NCBI GenBank assembly: GCA_040768665.1
Contig: JAXGMN010000021.1
Coordinates: forward strand, 1-64,000
Direction of reading: 5' to 3'
DNA: 64,000 nucleotides
Source: JABWBD01 sp040768665
GTDB taxonomy: Bacteria; Planctomycetota; Planctomycetia; Pirellulales; Thermoguttaceae
The notes below the pieces were generated by a model. The model ran no database searches and had not been told where the DNA came from. It saw nothing but the letters and a program-made list of their open reading frames with translations. Below are positions 1 through 8,209 of this stretch, one piece after another. Every line of letters begins with the position of its first letter. Within the stretch, counting starts at the first letter, position 1. Made by a program: the position numbers and the translations under genes.

Positions 1-34
1 CCCCACCGGGATAGACCCGATGGTGGGGCTTCTC
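1..34 (-). terminator. Possible terminator stem after the ECF sigma gene
   Basis: CCCCACC at 1-7 pairs with GGTGGGG at 22-28, giving a 7-bp GC-only stem directly beyond the stop codon of the minus-strand sigma factor gene. Any U-tract would lie outside the window, so termination is inferred from position and stem alone. Confidence 0.4.
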
Positions 35-667
35 TCACTCTGCCTCTGCCGCTTTCGCCTCCAGCCGCCTCACCGCACGAGTCCAGAGCTTGCGGACAGC
101 CGCCTCGGAGCGGCCCATCTCTTTGGCGATCTCGGAGAACGGGAGCTTCCTGCGGTGGTGCAGCAGGATCACCTGCCGGTCGTCCTCCCCCAGGCTGTCC
201 ATGATTTGCAGGATCTGCTCCCTCTTCTCGCGTGCCATGGCAGAGGTGCTTGGCGAAGCGACCTGTCGCGCCGCATGCATCTGCCAGCCGTCGCCACTGG
301 CCTCGATCCGGACCAACTCGGCCGCCAAATCGCGTTTCTGTGTACCGGTGTAGCGCCGATGTGCCTCGGCCACGTGGTGGAGAAGGATACGTCGCAGCCA
401 TGCCAGCAACTCCTGCCGGGTCTCGCCGGCGAACGCGAGCAGGTTTTGCTGCGCATCCACGCAGGTCTCCTGCACGACATCCGACGCAGCCTCCTTCACG
501 CGGACACGCGGCGACAACTCCCGCCCGGCGACCAGCAAGAGATACTTCCGACACCGCTGGAGCAACTCACCCATCGCCTCCTGCGACCCCGCCCGCGCCG
601 CCTCGATCAATTCCCGGATCGAGTCCTTTGGTATCTCCCCTCGATGCTCGTCCTCTCGGCGGCTCAT
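35..667 (-). CDS. ECF-type RNA polymerase sigma factor (planctomycete type)
   Basis: A 210-residue alternative sigma factor that would direct RNA polymerase to a specific promoter set. An N-terminal region-2-like helical domain (about residues 15-115, with EAASDVVQETCVDA and ELLAWLRRILLHHVAEAHRRY) is followed by a region 4 helix-turn-helix (about 150-205, LPFSEIAKEMGRSEAAVRKLWTRAVRRL). Region 3 is absent, as in ECF factors. The length matches the planctomycete 'sigma-70 family, ECF' proteins. No anti-sigma gene lies beside it within the window; the upstream neighbour is a 580-bp spacer on the opposite side. Target genes cannot be read from the sequence. The start at 667 is the first ATG, and a purine-rich GGGGGA lies upstream. 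Confidence 0.85.
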   Translation of the reverse strand: MSRREDEHRGEIPKDSIRELIEAARAGSQEAMGELLQRCRKYLLLVAGRELSPRVRVKEAASDVVQETCVDAQQNLLAFAGETRQELLAWLRRILLHHVAEAHRRYTGTQKRDLAAELVRIEASGDGWQMHAARQVASPSTSAMAREKREQILQIMDSLGEDDRQVILLHHRRKLPFSEIAKEMGRSEAAVRKLWTRAVRRLEAKAAEAE

Positions 668-862
668 CGCTTGCGATCCCCCACCTCAGAGTCAATAAAC
701 AGGGCACGTATCGGGAGTGCAGTCTACCCCCGTCTCCGTGCCGCATCAAGTAGCAGAAGGAAAACCCCAGTTCACTTTTTCCAGGGCCTTTCTAGACCGG
801 CGAGAATCTCGCAAATCCACTCCTATAAAGGTTCTGAGCTGTTGCGAATTCGTCGTTTAACC

Positions 863-939
863 GCAGTGCCCAACGGGCCGCGCTTTGTGACCGACAGTCG
901 CTCCGCCCTCCGTCCCAAGCGCGGCCCGTTGGGCACTGC
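863..939. repeat. Palindromic repeat, family A copy 1
   Basis: Perfect 21-bp arms at 863-883 and 919-939 (left arm begins GCAGTGCCCAACGGGCCGCG) enclose a 35-bp loop. The left arm recurs exactly at 3463-3483, where the right arm is shortened to 14 bp. Such a strong stem with a conserved arm in two places marks a dispersed repeat rather than a simple terminator. Confidence 0.75.
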
Positions 940-1061
940 ATTGCAGACTCGTAGAGTTCTGTTTTTGGACAAAGTTTTCGCCTGGGTGTCATTCTGTTCA
1001 GAAGATGACGCAAATGGCTTCGAATTTGGTTGCGGCCGAAGGGAGGGCCAAGATGAAACAA

Positions 1062-1152
1062 GGAAAAGAAGATGGGGGAAAGGAAGATGGTTCCCAAGTC
1101 GCAAACCGAATGCATCTCCCTCGTCATCTTCTTTTCCACCATCTTCTTTTCT
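1062..1152. repeat. Purine/pyrimidine inverted repeat
   Basis: The purine-rich left half (about 1062-1090, two GAAGATGG units) is the imperfect complement of the right half (about 1123-1152, CATCTTCTTTTCC repeated). The loop is about 32 bp. It has the look of the dispersed spacer repeats common in planctomycete genomes. No coding potential is apparent. Confidence 0.6.
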
Positions 1153-1250
1153 CAGCTCTGCCTTGAATCGCCAATTCTGCGTTGGTTGCGGACGAAGGCT
1201 GCGCCGAGGCTAATAAACGACGAACTTGAAAGATAGTCAGGAGTCGAGAC

Positions 1251-1832
1251 ATGGGCAACGAAACGAGTCGAGATGCGGCGTCGGTATTGTGGGAGGGGTA
1301 CTGGGCGGAGCGGAAGAGCGCGGCGGTTCGGAACGCGATCGTCGAGCACTACCTCTACCTCTTAGGGCCGATCGTCCAAGGAACGCTGCGGCAATTGCCG
1401 CGGAGCATCGACCCCCACGTGGTCGAGTCGGCAGCCGGAGAAGGGCTCATTGAGGCGGTCGAGCGATTCGATTCCGGCAGGAAGTGCAGTTTTCCCACTT
1501 ACGCGCGCCGTGTGATGCAGAGCCGGGTCAACGACGCGCTGCGCCAGATCGACCGGCAGCCGCTGTCGGGCTCGATCTACGACGAGGCCTACCAGGCCCT
1601 CGGTCTCCAGGCGAGAGCGGTCTTGTGCTTATTCCATGCGGGAAAATTCCGCCAAAGGGAAATCGCGCAACTCCTTAGGATTACTCAACCTCGGGTCTCG
1701 CAGATCGTGCGGGAGACGACGAACAAGTTATTATTGTACGTATATACAGATAGAGAGGATTGGACGCCGCAACGCTCGACGGACTCAGTCGCGCAAGACT
1801 GTCCCCGAAGCGGACGCCGAGCGGCGAGCTAA
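1251..1832 (+). CDS. Short sigma-70-like factor (regions 2 and 4)
   Basis: A 193-residue protein with sigma region 2 (about residues 15-100; YWAERKSAAVRNAIVEHYL, then AGEGLIEAVERFDSGRKCSFPTYA, which resembles the core-binding and -10 recognition helices of FliA/SigB-type factors) and a region-4 helix-turn-helix (about 130-160; REIAQLLRITQPRVSQIVRET). No region 3 is visible between them, so it is shorter than FliA. An AGGAG ribosome site lies about 6 bp before the ATG. The tail after residue 165 is low-complexity and probably disordered. It sits opposite the ECF factor and upstream of the glycosyltransferase, with a terminator between, so it is probably monocistronic. Which genes it controls is unknown; the family call is firm, the subfamily is not. 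Confidence 0.75.
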   Translation: MGNETSRDAASVLWEGYWAERKSAAVRNAIVEHYLYLLGPIVQGTLRQLPRSIDPHVVESAAGEGLIEAVERFDSGRKCSFPTYARRVMQSRVNDALRQIDRQPLSGSIYDEAYQALGLQARAVLCLFHAGKFRQREIAQLLRITQPRVSQIVRETTNKLLLYVYTDREDWTPQRSTDSVAQDCPRSGRRAAS

Positions 1833-1896
1833 GCCAGACAATCCGACTGAACCAGATACGCGGGTATCGAGAAGAGCCCCCTGAGGGTATCCGAAG

Positions 1897-1948
1897 AGCC
1901 CGCCGCTAATAGCACGCGAAGAGCGTTGCCGGCGGCGGGCTTTTTTTG
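1897..1948 (+). terminator. Rho-independent terminator
   Basis: AGCCCGCCG (1897-1905) pairs with CGGCGGGCT (1933-1941) and is followed by a run of seven T. It lies 65 bp after the sigma-like gene and 26 bp before the glycosyltransferase start, so it should isolate the two transcripts. Confidence 0.8.
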
Positions 1949-1974
1949 TTGGTGACGATCCGAGGAGACGGTCC

Positions 1975-2676
1975 ATGACCCGAGGAATTCTCTACGTCGC
2001 ATGCGAGCTGCCGCACAGCGTTGAAGCCCGGTGCTCGATTCTCTCCGTTCGGGGCGTGTGCGGGTTGCCGATCACCGTCTTTACCGATTGCGCGGAAATT
2101 CCGGGCGACCTGGACGTGGACATCCGCTGCGTGGGGACCGCTCGGCTCGGATTTCAGGACAAGGTGGAGTGGATCCCCCAAAGCCCCTACGACGAGACGC
2201 TCTTTCTGGACACCGACACGCTGGTGCTGCGGGACGACGCGGTGGACGCGTTCGAGCTGCTCACGCGGTTCGACATGGCCGTGGCGCAGGCGTTCGTGCA
2301 GCAGTACCGGCTGGCGGGAGTGCCGAAGGCGTTTGCCGAGCTGAACTCGGGCGTGATCCTGTTTCGGAAGTCGGAGGAAGTCGATCGCTTGCTGCGGCGG
2401 TGGCAGTCGCGGTACCGCGAGGCGGCGGACGTGGCGAACTGGATGGAGAACCCGAAGGGGGTCGGCGACCAGCAGATCCTGTCGCAGGTCGTGTGGGAGT
2501 GCGGTCTGCGGATCGCCACGCTGCCGCCCGAGTGGAACTACCGGGGATTCCGCAACCGCGTGCAGGACTTTTCGACGATCCGCATCCTGCATCACCGCGA
2601 GGCGCAGCGGCGAGCCTGCCGGGTCGACGGGAGGCTGGATCGCGAAGCCCTGCTCGAGTGGTTTCGGGAGGACTGA
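1975..2676 (+). CDS. Small GT-A-fold glycosyltransferase-like protein
   Basis: A 233-residue protein resembling nucleotide-diphospho-sugar transferases of the glycogenin/GT8-like group. The metal-binding DxD motif is DTD at residues 79-81 within YDETLFLDTDTLV. Further typical elements are ELNSGVILFRKS (acceptor-side loop) and GDQQILSQVVWE. It has no signal peptide or membrane span, so it is probably cytosolic. Its stop is three bases before the start of the following sulfotransferase gene, so the two are almost certainly co-transcribed and may act on the same glycan. Donor and acceptor cannot be predicted. Confidence 0.7.
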   Translation: MTRGILYVACELPHSVEARCSILSVRGVCGLPITVFTDCAEIPGDLDVDIRCVGTARLGFQDKVEWIPQSPYDETLFLDTDTLVLRDDAVDAFELLTRFDMAVAQAFVQQYRLAGVPKAFAELNSGVILFRKSEEVDRLLRRWQSRYREAADVANWMENPKGVGDQQILSQVVWECGLRIATLPPEWNYRGFRNRVQDFSTIRILHHREAQRRACRVDGRLDREALLEWFRED

Positions 2677-2679
2677 ACG

Positions 2680-3588
2680 ATGCCTGCTAGTGAATCGCCC
2701 ATTATCGTCTCGGGACTGGCGCGGTCGGGAACGACGTGGATGCAGTTCTTCCTGTCGCAGCATCCGCGGATTCACGTGCACGGCCAGACGCCGAACGTGC
2801 CGTGGAGCGCGTGGTGGCAGTGGTACCAGAGGCTCGTGGCGCAGGGCCAATGGGCGGCGGAATCGAACCGCCACCACGGCTATGCGATCGCCCATTATGC
2901 CGGCAGCGACCGGGAGCGGAGCGAGGCGGTGTTCAAGCGGATGTTGCGGGATTATCTGACCCGCTATGGGCCCGACAAGCCGCGATGGGGCTTGAAGTGG
3001 GTGAACCTGGCCGGTGATCGGGAAGCGGCTGGACAATTGACGTCGCTGTGGCCGGATGCCCGCTGGGTGGTGTGTATCCGGGACCCGTTTGTGACGATCG
3101 CCTCGACGAGGAATACGTTTGCGCCGGGGTTGGATCTGAAGATGCGCGCGGCGGCGTGGGTGGAGGTGTGCCGGTTTGCATGGGAGCAGGAAGGGGGCCG
3201 GGTGGTCGTCGTGCAGATCGACCGGCTGAATCGAGAGTCCCATGCGGAGCGGGCAGAGGCGATGCGGCGCGTGCTGGAGTGTGTGGGGGAGGAGCCGTGC
3301 GAGGAGACGGACCGATTCGTGCGCGAGTGGCCGGTGGTGCACAAGGTGAAGGCGGACGCGAAGCGGACGTTCGTGGTCTCGGACGAGGAGCGGGCGAAGC
3401 TGTTGGAGGAAGTGCCGGGGTTGCGCGCCTGGATAACGCGGATGGGATACGCTCGTTTCGCCGCAGTGCCCAACGGGCCGCGCGACGGTGAGAGGCCGGC
3501 ATCCGACTCGCTCGCCATGACGCGAGAGAGGGGACGCTGTTCTCTGGTTCGGCGCGCGGCCCGTTGGAGGCTGCTGAACAAGTCCTAA
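2680..3588 (+). CDS. Sulfotransferase family protein with a repeat-derived C-terminus
   Basis: A PAPS-dependent sulfotransferase-like protein (302 residues). The 5'-phosphosulfate loop is GLARSGTTW at residues 12-20, and the 3'-phosphate-binding segment is RWVVCIRDPFVTIASTRNTF around 128-147. It likely transfers sulfate to a carbohydrate, given the glycosyltransferase three bases upstream. From about residue 262 onward the reading frame runs through copy 2 of palindromic repeat family A, so the last 40 or so residues (AVPNGPRDGERPAS... to the stop) are repeat-encoded and replace whatever C-terminus was ancestral. The catalytic core looks complete, so the protein may still work. The ribosome site is provided within the end of the preceding gene. 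Confidence 0.8.
   Translation: MPASESPIIVSGLARSGTTWMQFFLSQHPRIHVHGQTPNVPWSAWWQWYQRLVAQGQWAAESNRHHGYAIAHYAGSDRERSEAVFKRMLRDYLTRYGPDKPRWGLKWVNLAGDREAAGQLTSLWPDARWVVCIRDPFVTIASTRNTFAPGLDLKMRAAAWVEVCRFAWEQEGGRVVVVQIDRLNRESHAERAEAMRRVLECVGEEPCEETDRFVREWPVVHKVKADAKRTFVVSDEERAKLLEEVPGLRAWITRMGYARFAAVPNGPRDGERPASDSLAMTRERGRCSLVRRAARWRLLNKS
3463..3567. repeat. Palindromic repeat, family A copy 2, inside a coding end
   Basis: The left arm at 3463-3483 is identical to that at 863-883. The right arm at 3554-3567 matches the first 14 bp of the family A right arm and then diverges. The loop (70 bp) is unrelated to that of copy 1. The element lies inside the 3' end of the sulfotransferase reading frame and supplies its C-terminal residues. 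Confidence 0.7.
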
Positions 3589-3590
3589 AA

Positions 3591-3820
3591 TGCCCCCGGC
3601 CTGCCCGGGGGATCGTTACGTTCCATGCTAACCGACAACTCTTTCGCGAAGCGGATGCCACCGGCTTGCCCGGTGGAGCTTCACGTTCCTTGCTTGCACT
3701 CCTCAGTAGCGAGGAAAGTAACCATCCACCGGGCAAGCCGGTGGCATTTCCTGAGGCACGCCGTTTGCGCTGTAGTAGCGAGGAACGTAAATATCCACGG
3801 GGCGGGCCCGTGGCATTTCC
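3591..3820. repeat. Cluster of four GC-palindrome repeats in a gene-free spacer
   Basis: The 302-bp gap between the sulfotransferase and the broken GT9 gene holds four related units of about 40 bp: two in one orientation (about 3591-3628 and 3655-3693) and two inverted (about 3711-3751 and 3780-3820). Each has a palindromic core of the type CCACCGGGCAAGCCGGTGG flanked by GAGGAACGTAA on one side and ATTTCC on the other. No gene is seen here apart from these repeats. Confidence 0.75.
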
Positions 3821-3890
3821 CGAAACGGCGACTATTTCAGCAGTCTCCGTGGGCACTTCGGCCAAACGATTCGAGCGAAGGAGGCGTGCC

Positions 3891-4871
3891 ATGCAGCGGC
3901 TGATCCTGCGGTCGTTTCAGAGTCCGGGCGACGTAATGATGCTGACGGCGGCGGTGCGAGACTTGCACCGGGCGTGGCCGGGGCGGTTTGGGACCGACGT
4001 CCGCACGCGGGCCGATGCGCTGTGGCTGCACAATCCGCACATCACGCGGTTGGACGAACGGGAGCCGGGCGTGCGGGTGCTGGCTATGCACTATCCGCTG
4101 GTGCACCAAAGCAACGAGCGGGCGTATCACTTCGTGCACGGCTACGCGCAGTACCTGGAACAGCAGTTGGGCATTCGGCTGCCGGTGACGGAGTTTCGGG
4201 GCGAGGTGTATCTGTCGGAGGAAGAACCGGCCGCGGGGCCGCCGCATCGCGAGGAGGGCCTGCCGGATCGGTATTGGATCGTAGTGGCCGGCGGCAAGTA
4301 CGACTTCACGGCGAAGTGGTGCGATCCGGCGAGCTATCAGGCAGTGGTGGATTGCCTGCGAGGCAGGGTGCCTTTCGTGCAGTGCGGGGCCGTGGAGGAC
4401 TGACATCCGCGACTGGCGGGCGTGACCGACCTGGTGGGAAAGACGGATCTGCAGGAGCTGGTGCGATTGGTTTACCACGCCGACGGAGTGCTGTGCCCAG
4501 TGACGCTCGCCATGCACCTGGCGGCGGCTGTGCCGGTGAAGCCGGGAGTTCTTGGGCGGCGGCCGTGCGTGGTGGTGGCGGGCGGACGCGAGCCGCCGCA
4601 CTGGGAGGCGTATCCGCATCACCAGTATATCCACACGGTGGGATCGCTGGCATGCTGCGCGGAAGGGGGCTGCTGGCGTTCGCGATGCCAGACGGTCGGG
4701 GACGGGGATGCGAAGGATCGCTACCAGCTCTGCCAACAGCCGGTGGAAGTGCGAGAAGACCTGCGGATACCGCGGTGCATGGCGATGATCACGCCGGACG
4801 ACGTGGTGCGGCGGATCGAGTGGTACCTGGAGCGGACGATTCCGCAGAACGCTGCGCGAGAGAATGAGTGC
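3891..4871 (+). pseudogene. Family 9 glycosyltransferase gene interrupted by in-frame TGA
   Basis: The sequence reads as a family 9 (ADP-heptose:LPS heptosyltransferase-like) glycosyltransferase of about 325 residues. The first 170 residues (from MQRLILRSFQSPGDVMML, with the family's SPGD-like start and GGKYDFTAKWCDP) end at TGA 4401-4403. The same frame then continues without a shift through HPRLAGVTDLVGKTDLQELV, PVTLAMHLAAAVP and a cysteine-rich CCAEGGCWRSRC segment to about 4870. The simplest reading is a TGG (Trp) to TGA change giving ...VED-W-HPRL. The frame stays open to 5282, but the sequence beyond about 4870 no longer looks like the family. Other genes in the window use TGA as stop, so recoding is unlikely. 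A sequencing error or genuine nonsense mutation are both possible. Confidence 0.7.
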
Positions 4872-5702
4872 GAAACTTCTCATCACGTGGAATCGAGCCC
4901 ATCCAGATTTCTGGCAGGTGAGAGGAATCCAGAGGTTACGACACGGAAAACACGAGGACCGCCCCGGGCCGCGCTCGTAGCGGGAATGCCCGTCGCACGG
5001 GTGGCGCGAGTGAGGGTTGAACGGAAAGCGACGGGCAATGCGGTCGTGGGCCGCCACTGCTACGCGATCCGACCGACCGTCAAGCAGCAGAGGCACTGCC
5101 GCCGACTACCGGACCGGCTATTCTCCTTGCGCCGCGAAGAGCCCAAAGCCGCTTCGTCCAAGTGGCCCTGCACGTCCAGTTGGGCCTTGATCCCCGCAAT
5201 GTCCACCGGCCGCGCGAGCTCCCTGGCCTTGCCGCCGGGCAAAGCCAGAACGCGTGGTGCTCGACAGGCGGATCGACGGTGACCTCATCATCGAGCGAAT
5301 CGCCTGTCCAAGCGAGAGGCCGATCCTCATTCCGGCGCTCGTGGTTCGTCGGCAGTCGTTTGAGCGGCCAGCTTCCGGTGGTCGTGAGGCTCGTTGCCGC
5401 GGGCAAGGATGCGATCCTGAAGGAAGAAGGGCCGGAGTTCGCCAGGGAAATTGCGCGGGGGCCGGGCAATGGCCGTTGCTTCCGATCTCCGCTGCTTCGG
5501 CGAGTGGTTCTCCACCGGCGGCGACCGACGGCCGGGTTTCCGAGGTCAACGTAGATTTCACCCGCTCTTGTGTCGCCAGACGCAATGTGCCGCGTGCGGC
5601 CGGCGACGCGACATGGCTTGCGGAGATGTTGGCGCCGGCGGACAATTCCGTGGGGATTGCGATCATATCCGGTGAGACCGGCCGTCAGAGACACGAGCAT
5701 CC
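4872..5702 (+). pseudogene. Spacer with a probable decayed gene in shifting frames
   Basis: No intact gene is supported in these 831 bp. From about 5162 to 5690, protein-like stretches with high G/C at third codon positions occur on the plus strand but change frame several times: VALHVQLGLDPRNVHRP, then VVLDRRIDGDLIIERIA, then LPVVVRLVAAGKDAILKEEG, then LAPADNSVGIAIISGETGR. This pattern suggests a gene broken by frameshifts. I do not recognise the family. One minus-strand frame is open across most of the stretch, but its third-position composition is mixed and I consider it a shadow. Confidence 0.3.
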
Positions 5703-5948
5703 ATGGCAAAACAGAAACGGAAGCTGACCGCCGCAGAAAAGGCGGAGAAGAGACGCAGGAGACGCGAGTACATGACCGTCTTCATCAACGGAAAGCAGAA
5801 GCGGGTAAAGCGTCGTCCGACCATCCCTGAGGATCACGAAAAAAGCGAAAGCACGAAAGACAAACCCAAGAGCGCCCGGCGTTTTCGCGGTCCTTTTCCG
5901 CATTTTCGCTCTTTCGCGATTTCCTCGACAAAGGAAGTCGGCGAGTGA
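5703..5948 (+). CDS. Small highly basic planctomycete protein with altered tail
   Basis: An 81-residue lysine/arginine-rich protein. The first 42 or so residues (MAKQKRKLTAAEKAEKRRRR ... INGKQKRVKRRPTIPED) match, from memory, a conserved small planctomycete protein of unknown function. The remaining residues (from about HEKSESTKDK) are encoded by an A/T- and purine-rich inverted stretch around 5837-5930 that looks like an intergenic repeat, so the normal C-terminus appears to be lost. It may bind nucleic acid because of its charge, but that is only inference. It stands alone between the decayed region and a repeat-rich spacer. Confidence 0.5.
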   Translation: MAKQKRKLTAAEKAEKRRRRREYMTVFINGKQKRVKRRPTIPEDHEKSESTKDKPKSARRFRGPFPHFRSFAISSTKEVGE

Positions 5949-6443
5949 GGGCCCGTTGGGCCTTAGGTCCAACAAAAGGTTTGAACAGGAGCAAACGGAG
6001 GCAACAGAGAGATCTTTCTCCGTTATCTCCGTTACCTCCTGTTCAGAGCTTCTGTTTTTGCCCGAGGTTTTGTTAGGGCCTCTTTAGGACTTTCCAGCAG
6101 TGTCGCCGCCGCTTGCGGCTTCGCGATGAGGATCAACGTGCCGCCGGGGTCCAGCGACTCGGAGCAACCGCTATGTTTGCGGCCATTCCCTCGCACCTGG
6201 CGTCCGCACCGAAACTTCCTCCCGGAGCGTTTGCAAAGCCTCGCATCGGTCGCGAATCATCCGATCCAACCCCCCGGAAGCGAGTGGCCACCCAATGCCT
6301 TCTGTTTTGAGAAATCGTGACTTTGGTGACCACACCCTCGGCCGACGCAAAGCGGGTTTCGTGTTTTGAGCAGGAGCCCGCTGGTGGTACAATCGGCCTT
6401 GCTGCCGCTGGACGATCTTATCGCCTCCTCTCGGAGCAACGTC
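5949..6443. other. Gene-free spacer
   Basis: This 495-bp gap has no convincing gene. It contains the palindromic repeat at 5982-6045 and otherwise ordinary sequence leading to the DUF4173 gene, whose promoter should lie here. Confidence 0.6.
5982..6045. repeat. Palindromic purine/pyrimidine repeat
   Basis: TGAACAGGAG... (from 5982) is the imperfect complement of ...CCTCCTGTTCA (to 6045), with triplet-like CGGAGG and CTCCGTTA units in the arms. It would fold as a long imperfect hairpin and looks like a dispersed spacer repeat. Confidence 0.6.
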
Positions 6444-8147
6444 ATGGTCGACAACTCTGCTGCGGAATCCGTGGAAAACGCAAATCCATCAACCGAAAGT
6501 CCGTTGGTGTCCGCCCCCGTCGATGCAACCGTCGTGCAGGAACCGATCAGGCGTTCGTCTTTCGATCCGGATGGCAAATCTCCGAAAGACCATCCGCAGG
6601 AATCCGTGCGGTGGCGCGAGATCTTGGCAGTCGTTCTACTCGTTATCTTGGCGGACCTGACGATCTACCGTGGACACGGCTTCGCCGGCTACGCGGCATT
6701 GTTTGGCGCCGTTCCCTTTCTACTGCTGTTGGGGGTGCCGCGGCCGCGGGGCAATACGGCCGCTGGCATCGTGGGGCTCATGATGCTGGTCCTGGCCGCG
6801 AAGCTGGCATGGTGTGGGCACGCGGGACTGGTCGCAGCCGGATTCGTCCTGTTGGTGGCGATGGCTATGGTGCTGGCCGGGCGCAAACCGTACGTCCTCG
6901 ACACGGCGGTGTACGCTCTAAAGACCCCGGTGGCCGGTTGGATCGGAGCGGCTCATTACGTCCGTTCCGCCGATCGGCTCAAGCACGGCGGTGAGCCACC
7001 GGGCGGATGGCTGAGCGTGGTCCTGCCGCTGGTCGCGCTGGTGGCATTCGGGACTCTCTTCGTGCTGGCCAACCCGGATCTGGCCACGTCTTTTTCGGAG
7101 ACGCTGCAACGGGCCTTCGATGCGGTCGTGAACTGGGTTCAGCAGTACTCGCCCACCTGGGGTGAGTTCTTCTTCTGGATCGCGGCGGGCTGGTTCACTG
7201 TGGGGCTGCTTCGGCCGCTGGCCGGGGACTCGGTGCTCGACCGTTTTTCCGTGGAGGACCGGGGACGCAATGTCTTGGCGACGGCTCCTGCCGAGTCGCC
7301 GCTTTATACTGCCTTTCGCAATATGCTCCTCGCGGTCATCGCGCTGTTTGCCGTCTATCTCGTCTTCGAATTCAAGACGCTCTGGTTTCGCAACTTTCCC
7401 AAGGGTTTCTATTATGCAGGCTACGCCCACGAGGGCGCGGCCTGGCTCACCATCGCTCTTGCCCTGGCGACCGCGGTTCTTTCCGTCGTCTTTCGGGGCG
7501 GAGTGCTTCACGATTCTCGGCTGCCCAATCTCCGCAAGCTGGCGTGGCTTTGGTCAGCCGAAAACCTGGTTCTCGCGCTGGCCGTGTACAACCGTCTGTT
7601 CCTCTACATCGGTTTCAACGGCATGACCCGCATGCGAACCGTGGGTCTGTTCGGAATTACCGCCGTCACGGTCGGATTCTTCCTGGTCGTGTGGAAGATC
7701 ATCCACAACCGAGACTTCGTCTGGCTTCTCAGACGCCATCTTTGGACGCTTGCGATCGGGCTTTACCTGCTCGCGGTCACTCCGGTCGACCCGATCGTTC
7801 ACGCGTACAACGTACGGCGGGTCCTGGCCGGCGATCCGGCGCCGGTGGTGCAGGTGAGCGTTCACCCCATCAGTTCGGAGGGAATGCTCGTCGTGCATCC
7901 TCTGGCACACAGCCGCGATCCCATCATTCGCGAAGGTATTCGGGCGATGCTGGCCGATCGGGCCGAGCGGCTGGATTCCCTCGCGCGCCGGCGACGAGTC
8001 AAAGGCTGGACGGCGTACCAGGCGGCCGATCAGGTTCTGCTTGAGAAGCTCCAAGCGGTCGGAGACGACTGGGAAGCATACGTCGACCGGGAGAAACGTC
8101 GAGCCGCGCTGGACCGTTTTCACAAGTATGCGTATCAGTGGTACTGA
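6444..8147 (+). CDS. DUF4173-type multi-pass membrane protein
   Basis: A 567-residue integral membrane protein. A polar N-terminal tail of about 55 residues precedes a string of hydrophobic helices (first at EILAVVLLVILADLTIY), with a cytosolic-looking C-terminal region of about 130 residues rich in charged helices (ADRAERLDSLARRRRVKG ... DREKRRAALDRF). The layout matches DUF4173/DUF4153 family proteins, whose function is not established. I chose the ATG at 6444 because it has a GGAG ribosome site 7 bp upstream; the frame is open further up to 6366 without a good site. The next gene, a flippase, starts 62 bp later in the same direction, so co-transcription is possible. Confidence 0.7.
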   Translation: MVDNSAAESVENANPSTESPLVSAPVDATVVQEPIRRSSFDPDGKSPKDHPQESVRWREILAVVLLVILADLTIYRGHGFAGYAALFGAVPFLLLLGVPRPRGNTAAGIVGLMMLVLAAKLAWCGHAGLVAAGFVLLVAMAMVLAGRKPYVLDTAVYALKTPVAGWIGAAHYVRSADRLKHGGEPPGGWLSVVLPLVALVAFGTLFVLANPDLATSFSETLQRAFDAVVNWVQQYSPTWGEFFFWIAAGWFTVGLLRPLAGDSVLDRFSVEDRGRNVLATAPAESPLYTAFRNMLLAVIALFAVYLVFEFKTLWFRNFPKGFYYAGYAHEGAAWLTIALALATAVLSVVFRGGVLHDSRLPNLRKLAWLWSAENLVLALAVYNRLFLYIGFNGMTRMRTVGLFGITAVTVGFFLVVWKIIHNRDFVWLLRRHLWTLAIGLYLLAVTPVDPIVHAYNVRRVLAGDPAPVVQVSVHPISSEGMLVVHPLAHSRDPIIREGIRAMLADRAERLDSLARRRRVKGWTAYQAADQVLLEKLQAVGDDWEAYVDREKRRAALDRFHKYAYQWY

Positions 8148-8209
8148 CGAAACGAACTGCCGACCGCATCCGCGCCTAACCCAGCATCCCCCAAAACAGC
8201 CAATCCTCC

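Larger units (their letters stand above)
668..1250. other. Gene-free spacer with two palindromic repeats
   Basis: This 583-bp gap separates two divergent sigma-factor genes. I see no credible coding region. It holds a perfect 21-bp inverted repeat (863-939) and a purine/pyrimidine inverted repeat (about 1062-1152), both listed separately. Promoters of both sigma genes should lie here, but I could not assign -35/-10 boxes. Confidence 0.6.

Noticed and set aside
20..1213. Long plus-strand open frame of 397 codons
   Set aside because: It lies antisense to the ECF sigma gene and runs across repeat sequence; composition is not protein-like.
1906..3342. 478-codon minus-strand frame opposite the glycosyltransferase and sulfotransferase
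   Set aside because: It is a His/Arg/Pro-rich shadow in GC-rich DNA; the plus strand has clear domains.
4401..4403. Selenocysteine or alternative-code reading of TGA
   Set aside because: TGA ends several clear genes in the window, the residue context suits Trp, and no SECIS-like element was found.
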